From Bacteroides sp. (GTDB lineage: Bacteria > Bacteroidota > Bacteroidia > Bacteroidales > Bacteroidaceae): a stretch of 64,000 nucleotides of DNA. Below the pieces are notes generated by a model. The model had not been told where the DNA came from. It did no database searches and saw only the letters and a program-made list of their open reading frames with translations. This document shows, piece after piece, positions 1-9,303 of the stretch. Both the position numbers and the translations under genes were made by a program. Location: contig JAJQDI010000010.1 in the NCBI GenBank assembly GCA_021202275.1, forward strand, positions 1 to 64,000. Direction: 5' to 3'. Position 1 is the stretch's first letter. Each line of letters begins with the position of its first letter.

Positions 1-41
1 TAGTTCTCTAAATCTTAAATTATTTTAGCGGACACTAGTGT

Positions 42-58
42 ACGGCGTGCGTCTCTAC
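42..58. repeat. Half copy of a REP-like palindrome
   Basis: The 14 bases at 42-55 (ACGGCGTGCGTCTC) recur at 26684-26697 inside a full palindrome. Only the right arm is conserved here; the left arm has decayed. The rest of 1-238 is AT-rich low-complexity DNA with repeats of the type ACTTATAA/ACTTAAAACTT and no gene that I can see. Confidence 0.5.
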
Positions 59-238
59 AAGTAACCGGAGTAGTGTATATGAATTTCTGTTTATTTATAG
101 GACAGTACATTCATGAGGTACAATTTGAATGAAATAATCATCGTGAATATATAGATCAGGCTCTCCTGTTCCCGTAACTTATAATTTACCCTTTATCATT
201 TATTACTTATAACTTAAAACTTACCACTTATCACTTTT

Positions 239-727
239 TTATCCATATATCTCATCAAACGGAGAATCGAGAAATTCGTCGTCGATCCATTCTCTTGCTG
301 TGTCAATAAATCTCTGTAAACCTCCTTCCTCCACAAACGCCCTCCAGACTTTCTCGCCATGCTCCTCATCCTCGTCTTCGTAGGAATGCCTGAAAAGTTC
401 TTTCAGGTAGGCCTCTATCCCCTCATCGATCGTACAGAAGGGTTCCGGATCGTATTTTACGATCACTACATAGAAATTTTCCTGTCTTTTTATTTCCAGA
501 GCAGTGCCAACTCCCATGCCCACATGTTTATCATGGAACTGTATACCGATCCAGGGAAAGTCTTTACGGTATCTCATCTGTAAAACGAATGTACCATCGA
601 GGGCAGTGATCTCTACCGGACTTTGACGCTCCGTTTGAAGGGAGTCCCCCCAACTGGTTCCATTTGCTTGCATGTGTATGGCGAAAGCCATCACTACGCA
701 TAAGACGATTCCTATCTTTTTCTTCAT
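239..727 (-). CDS. Hypothetical exported protein
   Basis: I do not recognise this family. The protein is 162 aa when started at the ATG at 727, which gives a clean signal peptide (MKKKIGIV... hydrophobic core, cleavage near residue 20-23). A second ATG nine codons upstream (754) would put polar residues before the signal and is less likely. The mature part is acidic, with a run of Asp/Glu in its second half (YEDEDEEHGEK) and many aromatic residues, and no Cys, so it is probably a soluble periplasmic protein. It stands alone, facing away from ileS across a 1.2 kb gap. No motif indicates a catalytic role. Confidence 0.6.
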   Translation of the reverse strand: MKKKIGIVLCVVMAFAIHMQANGTSWGDSLQTERQSPVEITALDGTFVLQMRYRKDFPWIGIQFHDKHVGMGVGTALEIKRQENFYVVIVKYDPEPFCTIDEGIEAYLKELFRHSYEDEDEEHGEKVWRAFVEEGGLQRFIDTAREWIDDEFLDSPFDEIYG

Positions 728-1829
728 ACAATTTAAAGTCTGTTTAAGTATCATGGAAGATTTGAATGATGCTGTAAAAGTAATGAATTCCTAGAAATTA
801 ATATGGCTTATTCTATCTGTTTTCAATGCTTTCAGCTTATTCTCTTTGTATATATCATAAAAAATTATTTGTAAAAAAGCAATAGAGATTTTTCCGGAAA
901 TACTTTCTGGAGGAAAATTTTTCTTGAAATAATTAGGTAAGATTTTTATCCGGCATATATCATTATAGAGTTAAAGAGGGTACAAGAAGAATACAATGTG
1001 TCATTTTGTTAGTTAAAACTGCTCAGGATCGAATATATAGGACAGGGAGCAGAATAGATGACTTTCAACGCAGGCATTTCGTGTTTGGATAAATCAGAAT
1101 CATACTATTTATTAGAAAATTCATGGAAAAAGATATCAAATCTGGATATTAAATGCCATTAAGATGGAATTATCTTGTTTTATAAATTATAATGTTGAAT
1201 TGATTTTTGCCGGACTCCGGTGCCTTCTGTGTATGAGAGTATGTAAATAAGAGCATTTTTGTCTGCTATCTGAAATTTACGGGAAAGAGAGCGCCCAACT
1301 TTATACAATACAGCGCCCTGTTATAAGGACAAAAAAGGCTTTTTATCCATGGAAAATCCTCATGTAGCACCATGAAAAACGTATATTTTTCAAATAAATA
1401 CACAAAAATCATCCGATCTGATCTCCGGAAGCAGCATTTTGAAAAAACAAGGAGTTACGTACATAGACAGATCGGGAAAGAAAAGAATTTTTTTGAGTTA
1501 TTTACTATCAAAATGTTATTTCTATATGGCTGAAAAACAGGTTGAGAAGATGATCTTTCCGTACATTAGGATCTTGTCGTACACCCGCCTGAGGCTATAA
1601 CCGTCCCAGTAAAGAAAATCAGCAGTTTTTATGTGTTGTGTGTTTCAATTCCCGGATATACATCACCCTGATCCTGCGTTCTGTCTCAGTATGCGCTCTT
1701 GGTTCCCCGGAGAGGATAGAGCAGGAGCCCGGGGTTGCCTTCGGAGAACACAGGAGAATGAGGGATGAGAACTTAAAACAAGCCCCGGATCCAATTTAAA
1801 CAGATCCCGGATGAAAGAAACGGATAAAA
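728..1829. other. Gene-free stretch of about 1.1 kb
   Basis: No reading frame here has convincing coding character and I see no tRNA or rRNA. The sequence is AT-rich by eye. A short inverted pair CCCCGG (1705-1710) and CCGGGG (1729-1734) could form a 6 bp hairpin, too short to interpret. The right end carries the ileS promoter. Confidence 0.5.
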
Positions 1830-1864
1830 TTTGGGCACGCTCTGAATGATTTTTTGTAAATTTG
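1830..1864 (+). promoter_or_regulatory. Bacteroidetes-type promoter of ileS
   Basis: The -7 box TAAATTTG lies at 1857-1864 and matches TAnnTTTG. A TTTG at 1830-1833 is a reasonable -33 element, 23 bases upstream. Transcription would start near 1871, leaving a leader of roughly 57 bases before the ileS ATG. Confidence 0.6.
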
Positions 1865-1927
1865 CACCCTTAAAATCGGGATCTGTCCCGACAACTGTAG
1901 AAAATAATACAAATCACATACATAGAG

Positions 1928-4900
1928 ATGAGTAAGAGATTTGCTGAACATGGTCAGTTAGACCTCTCACAGGTAAACAAAGAGGTACTGAAGAAATGGG
2001 ACGAAAACGATGTTTTCGCCAGAAGTATGACAGAACGTGAAGGAGCTCCTTCCTTTGTTTTTTACGAAGGTCCTCCCTCCGCCAATGGTATGCCGGGCAT
2101 TCACCACGTCATGGCGCGCACCATCAAGGATATCTTCTGTCGTTACAAAACCATGAAAGGCTATCAGGTGAAAAGAAAAGCCGGATGGGATACTCACGGC
2201 CTTCCTGTGGAGCTGGGTGTGGAAAAAGCGCTGGGCATCACCAAAGAGGATATCGGTAAAAAGATCAGTGTGGCCGAATACAACGCCGCCTGTCGCAAAG
2301 ATGTGATGAAATTTACCAGGGAATGGGAAGACCTGACCCATCGGATGGGTTATTGGGTAGACATGAACGATCCTTATATTACCTACGACAACCGGTACAT
2401 AGAGACCCTGTGGTGGCTGCTCAAGCAGATGCATACCAAGGGACTGCTCTACAAAGGATACACCATACAGCCCTATTCTCCGGCCGCAGGCACAGGACTC
2501 AGTTCCCACGAGCTCAACCAGCCCGGATGCTATCGGGATGTGAAAGATACCACGGTGGTGGCACAGTTCCGCATGAAAGATCCCAGGCCAGAGATGGCTG
2601 CCTGGGGCACTCCCTGTTTCTTAGCCTGGACCACCACTCCCTGGACCCTTCCCTCCAACACCGCGCTGTGTGTAAGTCCGCAGATAGACTATGTGGCCGT
2701 TCAGAGTTACAACGCGTATAGCGGACAGCCAATCACCGTAGTACTGGCCAAAGCGTTGCTCCATACCCATTTCAATCCGAAGGCTGCCGATCTGGAGATG
2801 GACGCCTACAAGCAGGGAGATAAACTGATCCCCTTCCGCGTGATCGCCGAATACAAAGGGAGTGACCTGCTGGGTATGCAGTACGAGCAACTCATCCCCT
2901 GGGTAGATCCGGGTGAAGGAGCCTTCCGCGTGATCGCAGGTGATTACGTGACTACGGAAGACGGTACAGGGATCGTGCACATCGCACCCACTTTCGGTGC
3001 AGACGATGCCCAGGTAGCCAAAGCAGCAGGAGTGCCGCCTTTGCAACTGATCAATACCCGCGGCGAACTGCGTCCGATGGTAGACCTGACCGGTAAATTC
3101 TATGCCCTGGAAGATCTGGACCCACATTTTGTAGAAGAGCGTGTCAACACCGGACTCTATGCTCCGTATGCCGGACGTTTCGTAAAGAATGTATACGATC
3201 CGGAGCTGACTGAAGCAGACGAGACCCTGGATGTATCTATCTGTATGATGCTCAAAGCCAACAACCAGGCTTTCCGCATCGAAAAGCATGTACACAACTA
3301 TCCGCACTGCTGGCGCACCGACAAACCTGTGCTCTATTATCCGCTGGATAGCTGGTTTATCCGCACCACCGCCTGCAAAGACCGGATGATCGAACTCAAC
3401 AAGACCATTAACTGGAAACCCGAATCTACCGGTACCGGACGATTTGGCAAGTGGCTGGAAAACCTGAACGACTGGAACCTGAGCCGTTCGCGCTACTGGG
3501 GCACACCGCTGCCCATCTGGCGTACGGAAGATGGCAGCGAGGAATTGTGTATCGGTTCGGTAGAAGAACTCTATCAGGAGATCGAGAAAGCAGTGGCTGC
3601 CGGGGTGATGCAGAGCAATCCTTACAAGGAAAACGGATTCGAACCGGGTGTATACGCGGCGGAAAACTACAAAAAGATCGATCTGCACCGTCCTTATGTA
3701 GACGATATCGTACTGGTATCCTCCAAAGGGCAGCCGATGAAACAGGAAAGCGACCTGATCGACGTATGGTTCGACTCCGGAGCGATGCCGTACGCGCAGA
3801 TCCACTATCCGTTCGAGAACAAAGAACTACTGGACAGCGGAGAGGTATATCCGGCAGATTTCATCGCCGAAGGTGTAGACCAGACCCGCGGATGGTTCTT
3901 CACCCTGCACGCGATAGCTGCGATGGTATTTGACAGTGTTTCCTACAAAGCAGTTATCTCCAACGGGCTGGTCCTGGATAAGAAAGGCAATAAGATGTCC
4001 AAACGCTGGGGAAATGCCGTAGATCCCTTCGAGACCATAGAGAAGTACGGATCAGACCCGTTGCGCTGGTACATGATCACCAACTCGTCTCCGTGGGACA
4101 ACCTGAAATTTGATGTGGAGGGCATCGAAGAGGTACGCCGGAAGTTTTTCGGCACCTTATACAACACCTACTCTTTCTTTGCCCTGTATGCCAATGTAGA
4201 TGGTTTCGACTACAGCGCGCCGGATATCGCGCGGGAAGAGCGTCCGGAGATAGATCGCTGGATCTTGTCTCTGCTGAATACACTTATAAAGGAGGTAGAC
4301 ACCTGCTACAACGAATACGAACCCACCAGAGCCGGACGTCTGATCTCGGATTTTGTCAATGACAACCTGTCCAACTGGTATGTACGCCTCAACCGGAAGC
4401 GTTTCTGGGGAGGAGAGTTTACCCGGGACAAACTTTCTGCCTATCAGACCTTGTATACTTGTCTGGAAACAGTGGCGCGACTGATGGCGCCCATCGCTCC
4501 TTTTTATGCCGATCTGCTCTATGCCGATCTGACCGCTGCTACCGGACGTGACCAGGCGGTTTCCATCCACCTGGCCAGATTCCCGGAGAGCGATGCCAGC
4601 CAGATAGACAGCCAGCTGGAAGCGCGTATGCGCATGGCTCAGGACATTACCTCCATGGTGCTGGCGCTGCGTCGTAAAGTAAATATCAAAGTACGCCAGC
4701 CGCTGCAACGGATCATGATCCCTGTGACCGACGAAGAGCAACGGAGCCATATCGAAGCGGTAAAGAGTCTGGTCATGAGCGAGGTGAATGTCAAAGAGGT
4801 GAATTTCATAAACGACGCGGCCGGCATTCTGGTGAAGAAGGTGAAGTGCGACTTCAAGAAGTTAGGTCCCAAATTCGGTAAACAGATGAAGGCGGTGGCT

Positions 4901-5353
4901 GCTGCCGTGGCCGGTCTGTCACAGGAAGAGATCAATGTCCTGGAAAGAGAAGGAAGCTATACGTTCGATTTGCAAGGCATTCCCGCTACCGTAGAAGCCG
5001 CAGATGTGGAGATCATCAGCGAAGATATCCCGGGCTGGCTGGTAGCCAACGAAGGAAAGCTCACGGTGGCGCTGGATGTCACAGTGACCGAAGAGCTCCG
5101 CCGGGAAGGTATCGCGCGCGAACTGGTCAACCGGATCCAGAACATCCGCAAAGCGAGCGGTTTCGAGATTACGGACAAGATCGGGATCGTACTCTCCAAA
5201 AATCCGTTAACAGATGATGCGGTAAACGAATATAATGTATATATTTGCAACCAGGTGTTAGGAAACTCCCTTACACTGGCCGATGAGGTGGAAAATGCGA
5301 CAGAATTAAACTTTGACGACTTTTCTTTGTTTGTCAGAGTAACTAAAGAATAA
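1928..5353 (+). CDS. ileS: Isoleucyl-tRNA synthetase, type 2 with swapped GxHH signature
   Basis: Charges tRNA-Ile with isoleucine in the cytoplasm. The 1141 aa length, the eukaryote-like N-terminus and the lack of the C-terminal zinc finger of type 1 enzymes mark it as type 2 IleRS. The nucleotide-binding KMSKR motif is at 689-693 and the CP1 editing domain is visible from the TTPWTLPSNTA segment near residue 236 onward. The class I signature, normally HxGH, reads G57-I58-H59-H60 (PGIHHVMAR), that is, positions one and three are swapped. The DNA (2096-2107) reads this unambiguously. From memory, published work on type 2 IleRS links the GxHH swap to mupirocin hyper-resistance; that phenotype is inferred here. 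The gene is followed after 44 bases by a DksA-like gene and then lspA. Confidence 0.97.
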   Translation: MSKRFAEHGQLDLSQVNKEVLKKWDENDVFARSMTEREGAPSFVFYEGPPSANGMPGIHHVMARTIKDIFCRYKTMKGYQVKRKAGWDTHGLPVELGVEKALGITKEDIGKKISVAEYNAACRKDVMKFTREWEDLTHRMGYWVDMNDPYITYDNRYIETLWWLLKQMHTKGLLYKGYTIQPYSPAAGTGLSSHELNQPGCYRDVKDTTVVAQFRMKDPRPEMAAWGTPCFLAWTTTPWTLPSNTALCVSPQIDYVAVQSYNAYSGQPITVVLAKALLHTHFNPKAADLEMDAYKQGDKLIPFRVIAEYKGSDLLGMQYEQLIPWVDPGEGAFRVIAGDYVTTEDGTGIVHIAPTFGADDAQVAKAAGVPPLQLINTRGELRPMVDLTGKFYALEDLDPHFVEERVNTGLYAPYAGRFVKNVYDPELTEADETLDVSICMMLKANNQAFRIEKHVHNYPHCWRTDKPVLYYPLDSWFIRTTACKDRMIELNKTINWKPESTGTGRFGKWLENLNDWNLSRSRYWGTPLPIWRTEDGSEELCIGSVEELYQEIEKAVAAGVMQSNPYKENGFEPGVYAAENYKKIDLHRPYVDDIVLVSSKGQPMKQESDLIDVWFDSGAMPYAQIHYPFENKELLDSGEVYPADFIAEGVDQTRGWFFTLHAIAAMVFDSVSYKAVISNGLVLDKKGNKMSKRWGNAVDPFETIEKYGSDPLRWYMITNSSPWDNLKFDVEGIEEVRRKFFGTLYNTYSFFALYANVDGFDYSAPDIAREERPEIDRWILSLLNTLIKEVDTCYNEYEPTRAGRLISDFVNDNLSNWYVRLNRKRFWGGEFTRDKLSAYQTLYTCLETVARLMAPIAPFYADLLYADLTAATGRDQAVSIHLARFPESDASQIDSQLEARMRMAQDITSMVLALRRKVNIKVRQPLQRIMIPVTDEEQRSHIEAVKSLVMSEVNVKEVNFINDAAGILVKKVKCDFKKLGPKFGKQMKAVAAAVAGLSQEEINVLEREGSYTFDLQGIPATVEAADVEIISEDIPGWLVANEGKLTVALDVTVTEELRREGIARELVNRIQNIRKASGFEITDKIGIVLSKNPLTDDAVNEYNVYICNQVLGNSLTLADEVENATELNFDDFSLFVRVTKE

Positions 5354-5397
5354 GAGTGAATAATATCATTGAAACACTAACGTTAATTTTTTGAGTT

Positions 5398-5778
5398 ATG
5401 GCTGAAAAAACGAGATACTCCGACGCGGAACTGGAAGAATTCCGGGCTATTATTAAAGAGAAACTGGAATTGGCACAACGCGATTACGACCATTACAAAC
5501 AAAGTCTGATGGGGCTCGACGGGAACGATACAGACGATACTTCGCCTACCTACAAAGTACTTGAAGAGGGTGCCAATACGTTGTCCAAAGAAGAAACGAC
5601 CCGCCTGGCACAACGTCAGCTGAAGTTTATCCAGGGACTACAGGCTGCATTGGTACGTATTGAGAACAAAACATACGGGGTATGCCGTGAGACAGGAAAA
5701 CTGATCCCTGCCGAACGCCTGCGTGCCGTGCCACATGCCACCCTGAGCATCGAAGCCAAGAACAGTGGCAAAAAATAA
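5398..5778 (+). CDS. TraR/DksA-family protein with degenerate zinc finger
   Basis: A 126 aa protein of the DksA/TraR family, which enters the RNA polymerase secondary channel and modulates transcription initiation. An N-terminal coiled-coil-like helical region (residues 8-90) contains the acidic turn DGNDTDDT at 41-48, where DksA carries its functional coiled-coil tip. The C-terminal finger keeps only one cysteine (C96 in YGVCRETG) and ends VPHATLSIEAK, so it cannot bind zinc with four cysteines. This one-Cys form is common in Bacteroidetes homologues. Its position between ileS and lspA is a familiar gene order in this group. Confidence 0.9.
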   Translation: MAEKTRYSDAELEEFRAIIKEKLELAQRDYDHYKQSLMGLDGNDTDDTSPTYKVLEEGANTLSKEETTRLAQRQLKFIQGLQAALVRIENKTYGVCRETGKLIPAERLRAVPHATLSIEAKNSGKK

Positions 5779-5797
5779 ACTGATCATTCATTGATCC

Positions 5798-5850
5798 GGA
5801 AGGTTGAAGGTTACCGGCATACGCTGTGTGAGCCCTCAACCTTCCGCTTT
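5798..5850 (+). terminator. Hairpin terminator-like element upstream of lspA
   Basis: GGAAGGTTGA at 5798-5807 pairs perfectly with TCAACCTTCC at 5836-5845, extended by two G-C pairs past a bulge, and is followed by GCTTTTA. The long loop and short T tract make it a weak terminator or attenuator. It rules out the far-upstream lspA start, because the extra residues would be encoded by the hairpin. Confidence 0.5.
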
Positions 5851-5883
5851 TACATTTATATGGTATTCCAGACTGACAAATAC

Positions 5884-6534
5884 ATGAAACAATTTTTCAC
5901 GAAAGGGCGGATCTCTCTGTCTGTAATCTTTTCCGTTCTGCTGATCGATCAGATCATAAAGGTGCTTGTAAAAACCAGAATGTATTGGCACGAGAGCATC
6001 CGCGTGACCGATTGGTTTTACATCTATTTCACGGAGAACAACGGAATGGCATTCGGGATGGAGCTCTTCGGAAAACTGTTTCTGACCTCTTTCCGCATTG
6101 TGGCGGTCGGCGGCCTGTGCTGGTACCTTTACAAATGTATACAGCGGAACTACAAGACCGGTTATATTGTCTGTGTCTCCCTGATCCTGACCGGAGCGTT
6201 GGGCAACATCATAGACAGCGTGTTCTATGGAGTGCTCTTCAGCGAAAGCACCTATTCACAGATCGCTACCTTCCTGCCCGAGGGTGGGGGATACTCTACC
6301 TGGTTCTACGGCAAAGTGGTAGATATGTTCTACTTTCCCATTATCGACACTAACTGGCCCCAATGGATGCCGGTGATCGGAGGAAAGCATTTCATCTTTT
6401 TCAGTCCTATCTTCAATTTCGCGGATGCCGCCATCAGTTGTGGCATGATTGCGCTGATCCTCTTCTACGGAAAATACTTCAACACCATACACGGTTCCAA
6501 AGAAAACAAGGAAACAACGATTGATGAAGAATAA
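5884..6534 (+). CDS. lspA: Lipoprotein signal peptidase (signal peptidase II)
   Basis: Aspartic protease of the inner membrane that cleaves prolipoproteins before the lipidated cysteine. The protein is 216 aa from the ATG at 5884. I see the first membrane segment with the IDQIIK motif (21-26), the ENNGMAFG motif (51-58), GALGNIID ending in catalytic Asp111, and FNFAD with catalytic Asp181. The loop between the aspartates is longer than in E. coli LspA, as usual in Bacteroidetes. The end overlaps the next gene by 11 bases, so the two are probably cotranscribed; the partner is itself a lipoprotein. Confidence 0.95.
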   Translation: MKQFFTKGRISLSVIFSVLLIDQIIKVLVKTRMYWHESIRVTDWFYIYFTENNGMAFGMELFGKLFLTSFRIVAVGGLCWYLYKCIQRNYKTGYIVCVSLILTGALGNIIDSVFYGVLFSESTYSQIATFLPEGGGYSTWFYGKVVDMFYFPIIDTNWPQWMPVIGGKHFIFFSPIFNFADAAISCGMIALILFYGKYFNTIHGSKENKETTIDEE

Positions 6535-7555
6535 CCTGCTTGTATACCTGTTTGTATGGTTGCTGATCGGTTGCATACTGACCGGCTGCAAAGTGAAACG
6601 GCCTTCCGGAGTACTTTCCGAGACTAAAATGGAACAACTGCTGTACGACTACCATGTAGCCAAAGCCATGGCAGATGATCTTCCTTCTACCGAGAACTAC
6701 CGGAAAGCCTTGTACATGGATGCCGTATTTGCCAAGCACGGTACTACAGAAGAGGTATTCGATTCTTCGATGGTCTGGTACAGCCGGCATACGGAGATCC
6801 TCTCGCGCATTTACGATAAGGTGGCCGACAGGCTCAAAGAAGAACGCGACGAGATCAACTACCGGGTGGCCCAACGAGAGAAGAAGACCAATATGTCCCT
6901 GCCCGGAGATAGCATCGACGTATGGGTATGGCAGCAGGTATATCGGTTAGACGGTACTCCGTTTGGCAATAAAGTCACTTTTTCTCTGACCACAGATACC
7001 AATTACAAAGAGAGAGATACCCTTCTCTGGAACGTACGCTACCTGTTCGTAGGCAAAGAGCCCGATACACTGAGAGCTCCGGTGATGGCTATGCAGATAA
7101 AATTTCGCAACGATAGCATCCTTTCCGGCACGAAGAGCATTCTTAACTCCGGCATGCATCATATTCGCCTGGTTTCCGATACGCTGGGAGAGATCCGGGA
7201 AGTGAACGGATTTATCTACTACCCCGGCGAAGAAGGCATACCGATGGTACTGACAGACAGCATCAGTCTGATGCGCTACCACAACAACGACTCCATCCCT
7301 GCCAGCGTTGCCGATAGTTTACAGACAGAGACCGCCGATGGGGCCGTCGTAGAAACGCTCCGGGAGAGTGTGACCGCTGCTCCGGTCCCTGATACGGTAT
7401 CAGAAAGGCCAAGCGACTTTCAGCGCAGAAGCAATCCGGCACACCTCAATCAGCGCCGGAGATCCGACTCCATCGCGCGTCCGGCGCGGGAACGCAGAGA
7501 AGGGGAGTTGCAACCGATGATACTCCGGGAAGATACCCGGATCATAGAAGAGTAG
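6524..7555 (+). CDS. DUF4296-domain lipoprotein
   Basis: A 343 aa lipoprotein of the DUF4296 family, whose function is unknown. The signal peptide ends in the lipobox ILTGC at residues 18-22. The DUF4296 region follows (about 28-110, with EQLLYDYHVAKAM and VFAKHGTTEEVFDSSM), then a beta-rich middle and a Ser/Arg/Pro-rich, probably disordered tail. The ATG at 6524 is chosen over the TTG three bases upstream. It starts inside the end of lspA, so translational coupling is likely. Neighbours suggest an envelope role, but nothing in the sequence defines it. Confidence 0.85.
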   Translation: MKNNLLVYLFVWLLIGCILTGCKVKRPSGVLSETKMEQLLYDYHVAKAMADDLPSTENYRKALYMDAVFAKHGTTEEVFDSSMVWYSRHTEILSRIYDKVADRLKEERDEINYRVAQREKKTNMSLPGDSIDVWVWQQVYRLDGTPFGNKVTFSLTTDTNYKERDTLLWNVRYLFVGKEPDTLRAPVMAMQIKFRNDSILSGTKSILNSGMHHIRLVSDTLGEIREVNGFIYYPGEEGIPMVLTDSISLMRYHNNDSIPASVADSLQTETADGAVVETLRESVTAAPVPDTVSERPSDFQRRSNPAHLNQRRRSDSIARPARERREGELQPMILREDTRIIEE

Positions 7556-7572
7556 ATATTCCGCAAAGACAC

Positions 7573-7914
7573 ATGAAACGTTATGCTTCACATTACCTTT
7601 TGTGGTCGGGTGTTGGCTATCTGAAACAATTTGCCATAGAAGTAGAGGATGGGTATGTAGTACGCATCTATCCCTGTATGGAGGAAAGAGAATCGGTAGA
7701 GTGGCATCCGGGAGTGTTGCTGCTGGCTGCGGAGAAGGAAACCGGGGCAAAAGAGCCTTCTTTCTTCCACCATCCCGTGATCTCTCCGGAAGAACTGCCC
7801 GATCAGGCGGAATCCCTCCTGGCCGGAGAAAAAAGGAAAGCAGTGCTGTTGTATCCTTTTGATTTTACTTTGTTGCAGCCTGTCGGCGAAACTCGGCACA
7901 CACCACTGCCGTAG
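7573..7914 (+). CDS. Small conserved hypothetical protein
   Basis: A 113 aa protein starting MKRYASHYLLW, 17 bases after the DUF4296 gene and probably in the same operon. It has no signal peptide or membrane segment. Small proteins with this N-terminal pattern are found next to lspA in Bacteroidales as far as I recall, but I know no function. Its last 50 bases overlap the 3' end of the convergent RNA methyltransferase gene. Confidence 0.65.
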   Translation: MKRYASHYLLWSGVGYLKQFAIEVEDGYVVRIYPCMEERESVEWHPGVLLLAAEKETGAKEPSFFHHPVISPEELPDQAESLLAGEKRKAVLLYPFDFTLLQPVGETRHTPLP

Positions 7915-8632
7915 CTACCCCTACATTGAGCGATTCCGCTGCCAGCCTGTCTGCCGGGAAGGTAGGGATATAGATGCGGCGATTGATACGCGCCGCGACT
8001 TCCGCGCTGATGCCGTTCCCTTCATTGCCCATAACGATCAGACCTGTTTCCGACAAGGCTTCATCGTACATATTGCCACCGTCCAGAAAAGTACCATACA
8101 CAGGAATCCCTTCCAGCGAATCCAGCAGAGCAGGAAGATCGGTATATCCGACCTTCACCCGGGCGAGTCCGCCCATGGTAGCTTGTACGGTTTTCGGGCT
8201 ATATACATCCACCGTGTTCAGAGAGCAGAAGATGTGTTCAATACCAAACCAGTCGGCCAGACGCACAATTGTTCCCAGATTGCCGGGATCCTGCACACCA
8301 TCCAGTGCCAGGCACAAAGAGCGCCGGGCTATCTCCGCATTCACGTGAAGAGAAGGCTGCTCAAAAAGGGCCAGCACGCTCTGAGGAGTTTTGAGCAGGC
8401 TGGCACGCGAAAGCTCTTCCCGCGTAGCTACAAGGATCTCCTGTACCGCTACTGTCCGGACCAGACTGGCTTCCAGCCATTCGGAAGTTGCTACCAGCAG
8501 CCGACAGGGAAAGTGTCCCAGGAGTTCGCCTACTAATTTCGGACCTTCGGCCAGAAACACCCCTTCCTCTTTGCGGTGTTTTTTCCCTTCCAGCGAACGG
8601 ATGTACTTGATCTTGTTTTTGCTCAATGACAT
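7865..8632 (-). CDS. TrmH/SpoU-family RNA methyltransferase
   Basis: A 255 aa SPOUT-class 2'-O-ribose methyltransferase acting on rRNA or tRNA with S-adenosylmethionine. The N-terminal substrate-binding region (KIKYIRSLEGKKHRKEEG) is followed by the three SPOUT motifs: DPGNLGTIVRLA, VMGNEGNGIS and ESLNVGVATAV near the C-terminus, which form the knotted cofactor site. The target nucleotide cannot be read from sequence; homologues are often annotated as 23S rRNA methyltransferases. The gene converges on the small gene at 7573 with a 50-base overlap. Confidence 0.93.
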   Translation of the reverse strand: MSLSKNKIKYIRSLEGKKHRKEEGVFLAEGPKLVGELLGHFPCRLLVATSEWLEASLVRTVAVQEILVATREELSRASLLKTPQSVLALFEQPSLHVNAEIARRSLCLALDGVQDPGNLGTIVRLADWFGIEHIFCSLNTVDVYSPKTVQATMGGLARVKVGYTDLPALLDSLEGIPVYGTFLDGGNMYDEALSETGLIVMGNEGNGISAEVAARINRRIYIPTFPADRLAAESLNVGVATAVVCAEFRRQAATK

Positions 8633-8679
8633 ACAGGTGTGCTTTTAAGGAACTACAGAGACATTTTCCATAGCCCGGA

Positions 8680-8687
8680 CAAAAATA
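8680..8687 (-). promoter_or_regulatory. -7 box for the RNA methyltransferase gene
   Basis: On the minus strand this reads TATTTTTG, a full match to TAnnTTTG, about 48 bases before the start codon. Confidence 0.5.
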
Positions 8688-8829
8688 AGAAGATATTTTG
8701 AGAGCCTGTTTACATTTGCCGCGGAAAATGCAGACAAGGTGTAGGGACAGTGCCCCCTTCCTGAGCCTGTTCTATCAGGTTTTTTAGGGGGATTAACAAA
8801 GTTTATAGGAAAAAAAAGAGACTATCTAC

Positions 8830-8861
8830 TTAAAAGTCGTAGCTTTGTTTAAAAGTCGTAG
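8830..8861 (+). promoter_or_regulatory. Promoter with putative BlaI operator repeats
   Basis: TTAAAAGTCGTAG occurs twice, at 8830-8842 and 8849-8861, 19 bases apart (same helix face within two turns). A -7 box TAGCTTTG (8840-8847) overlaps the first copy, and the second sits just downstream at the expected transcription start. The second copy runs into the palindrome GTAGATCTAC (8858-8867). The gene 70 bases downstream encodes a BlaI-family repressor, so autoregulation is the natural reading. No strong -33 box is visible. Confidence 0.55.
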
Positions 8862-8931
8862 ATCTACTATTGATCCGTAAATATATCAAAAAGCAGATCT
8901 TTGGACAAATCACCTGTATAAATTCACAGAT

Positions 8932-9291
8932 ATGGAAAGATTAACTCAACAGGAAGAAGAGATCATGCTCTATTTTTGGAGATCAGGCCCCAGTTTCATC
9001 AGGGAAATACTAAATGAAATGCCCGAACCACGGCCTCCTTACACAAGTGTAGCCTCTGTGGTACGCAACCTGGAGAAGAAAGCCTATCTTTCTCCTCTGA
9101 AGCTGGGCAATTGCATTCAGTATCGTCCGCAGATAGAAAAAAGCGACTATAAGCGTTATTTCTTGGGAGGAGTGGTCAGGAACTACTTCACAGGATCTTA
9201 CAAAGAAATGGTCTCTTTCTTTGTAAGAGATCGGAAACTCAGCAAAGAAGAATTGCAGGAGTTAATGGATATTATTGATAAAGAATCATAA
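8932..9291 (+). CDS. BlaI/MecI/CopY-family repressor
   Basis: A 119 aa winged-helix repressor. The N-terminus MERLTQQEEEIMLYFW and the recognition region PPYTSVASVVRNLEKKAYL (about 36-54) match BlaI-type regulators, which dimerise through their C-terminal helices. In the classical system BlaI is released from DNA after a BlaR1 membrane sensor is activated. The next gene, 12 bases on, is such an M56 sensor, so the pair forms a signal module. No beta-lactamase is nearby, so the signal is unlikely to be simply beta-lactam resistance here. Confidence 0.9.
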   Translation: MERLTQQEEEIMLYFWRSGPSFIREILNEMPEPRPPYTSVASVVRNLEKKAYLSPLKLGNCIQYRPQIEKSDYKRYFLGGVVRNYFTGSYKEMVSFFVRDRKLSKEELQELMDIIDKES

Positions 9292-9303
9292 CACCTTACC
9301 CTC

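Noticed and set aside
1705..1734. T-box or other riboswitch upstream of ileS
   Set aside because: Only a 6 bp hairpin is visible, well upstream of the promoter at 1830-1864, and no T-box sequence is seen in the short leader.
2621..3805. A 394-codon open frame antisense to ileS
   Set aside because: Shadow of a conserved synthetase; composition is that of reversed coding sequence.
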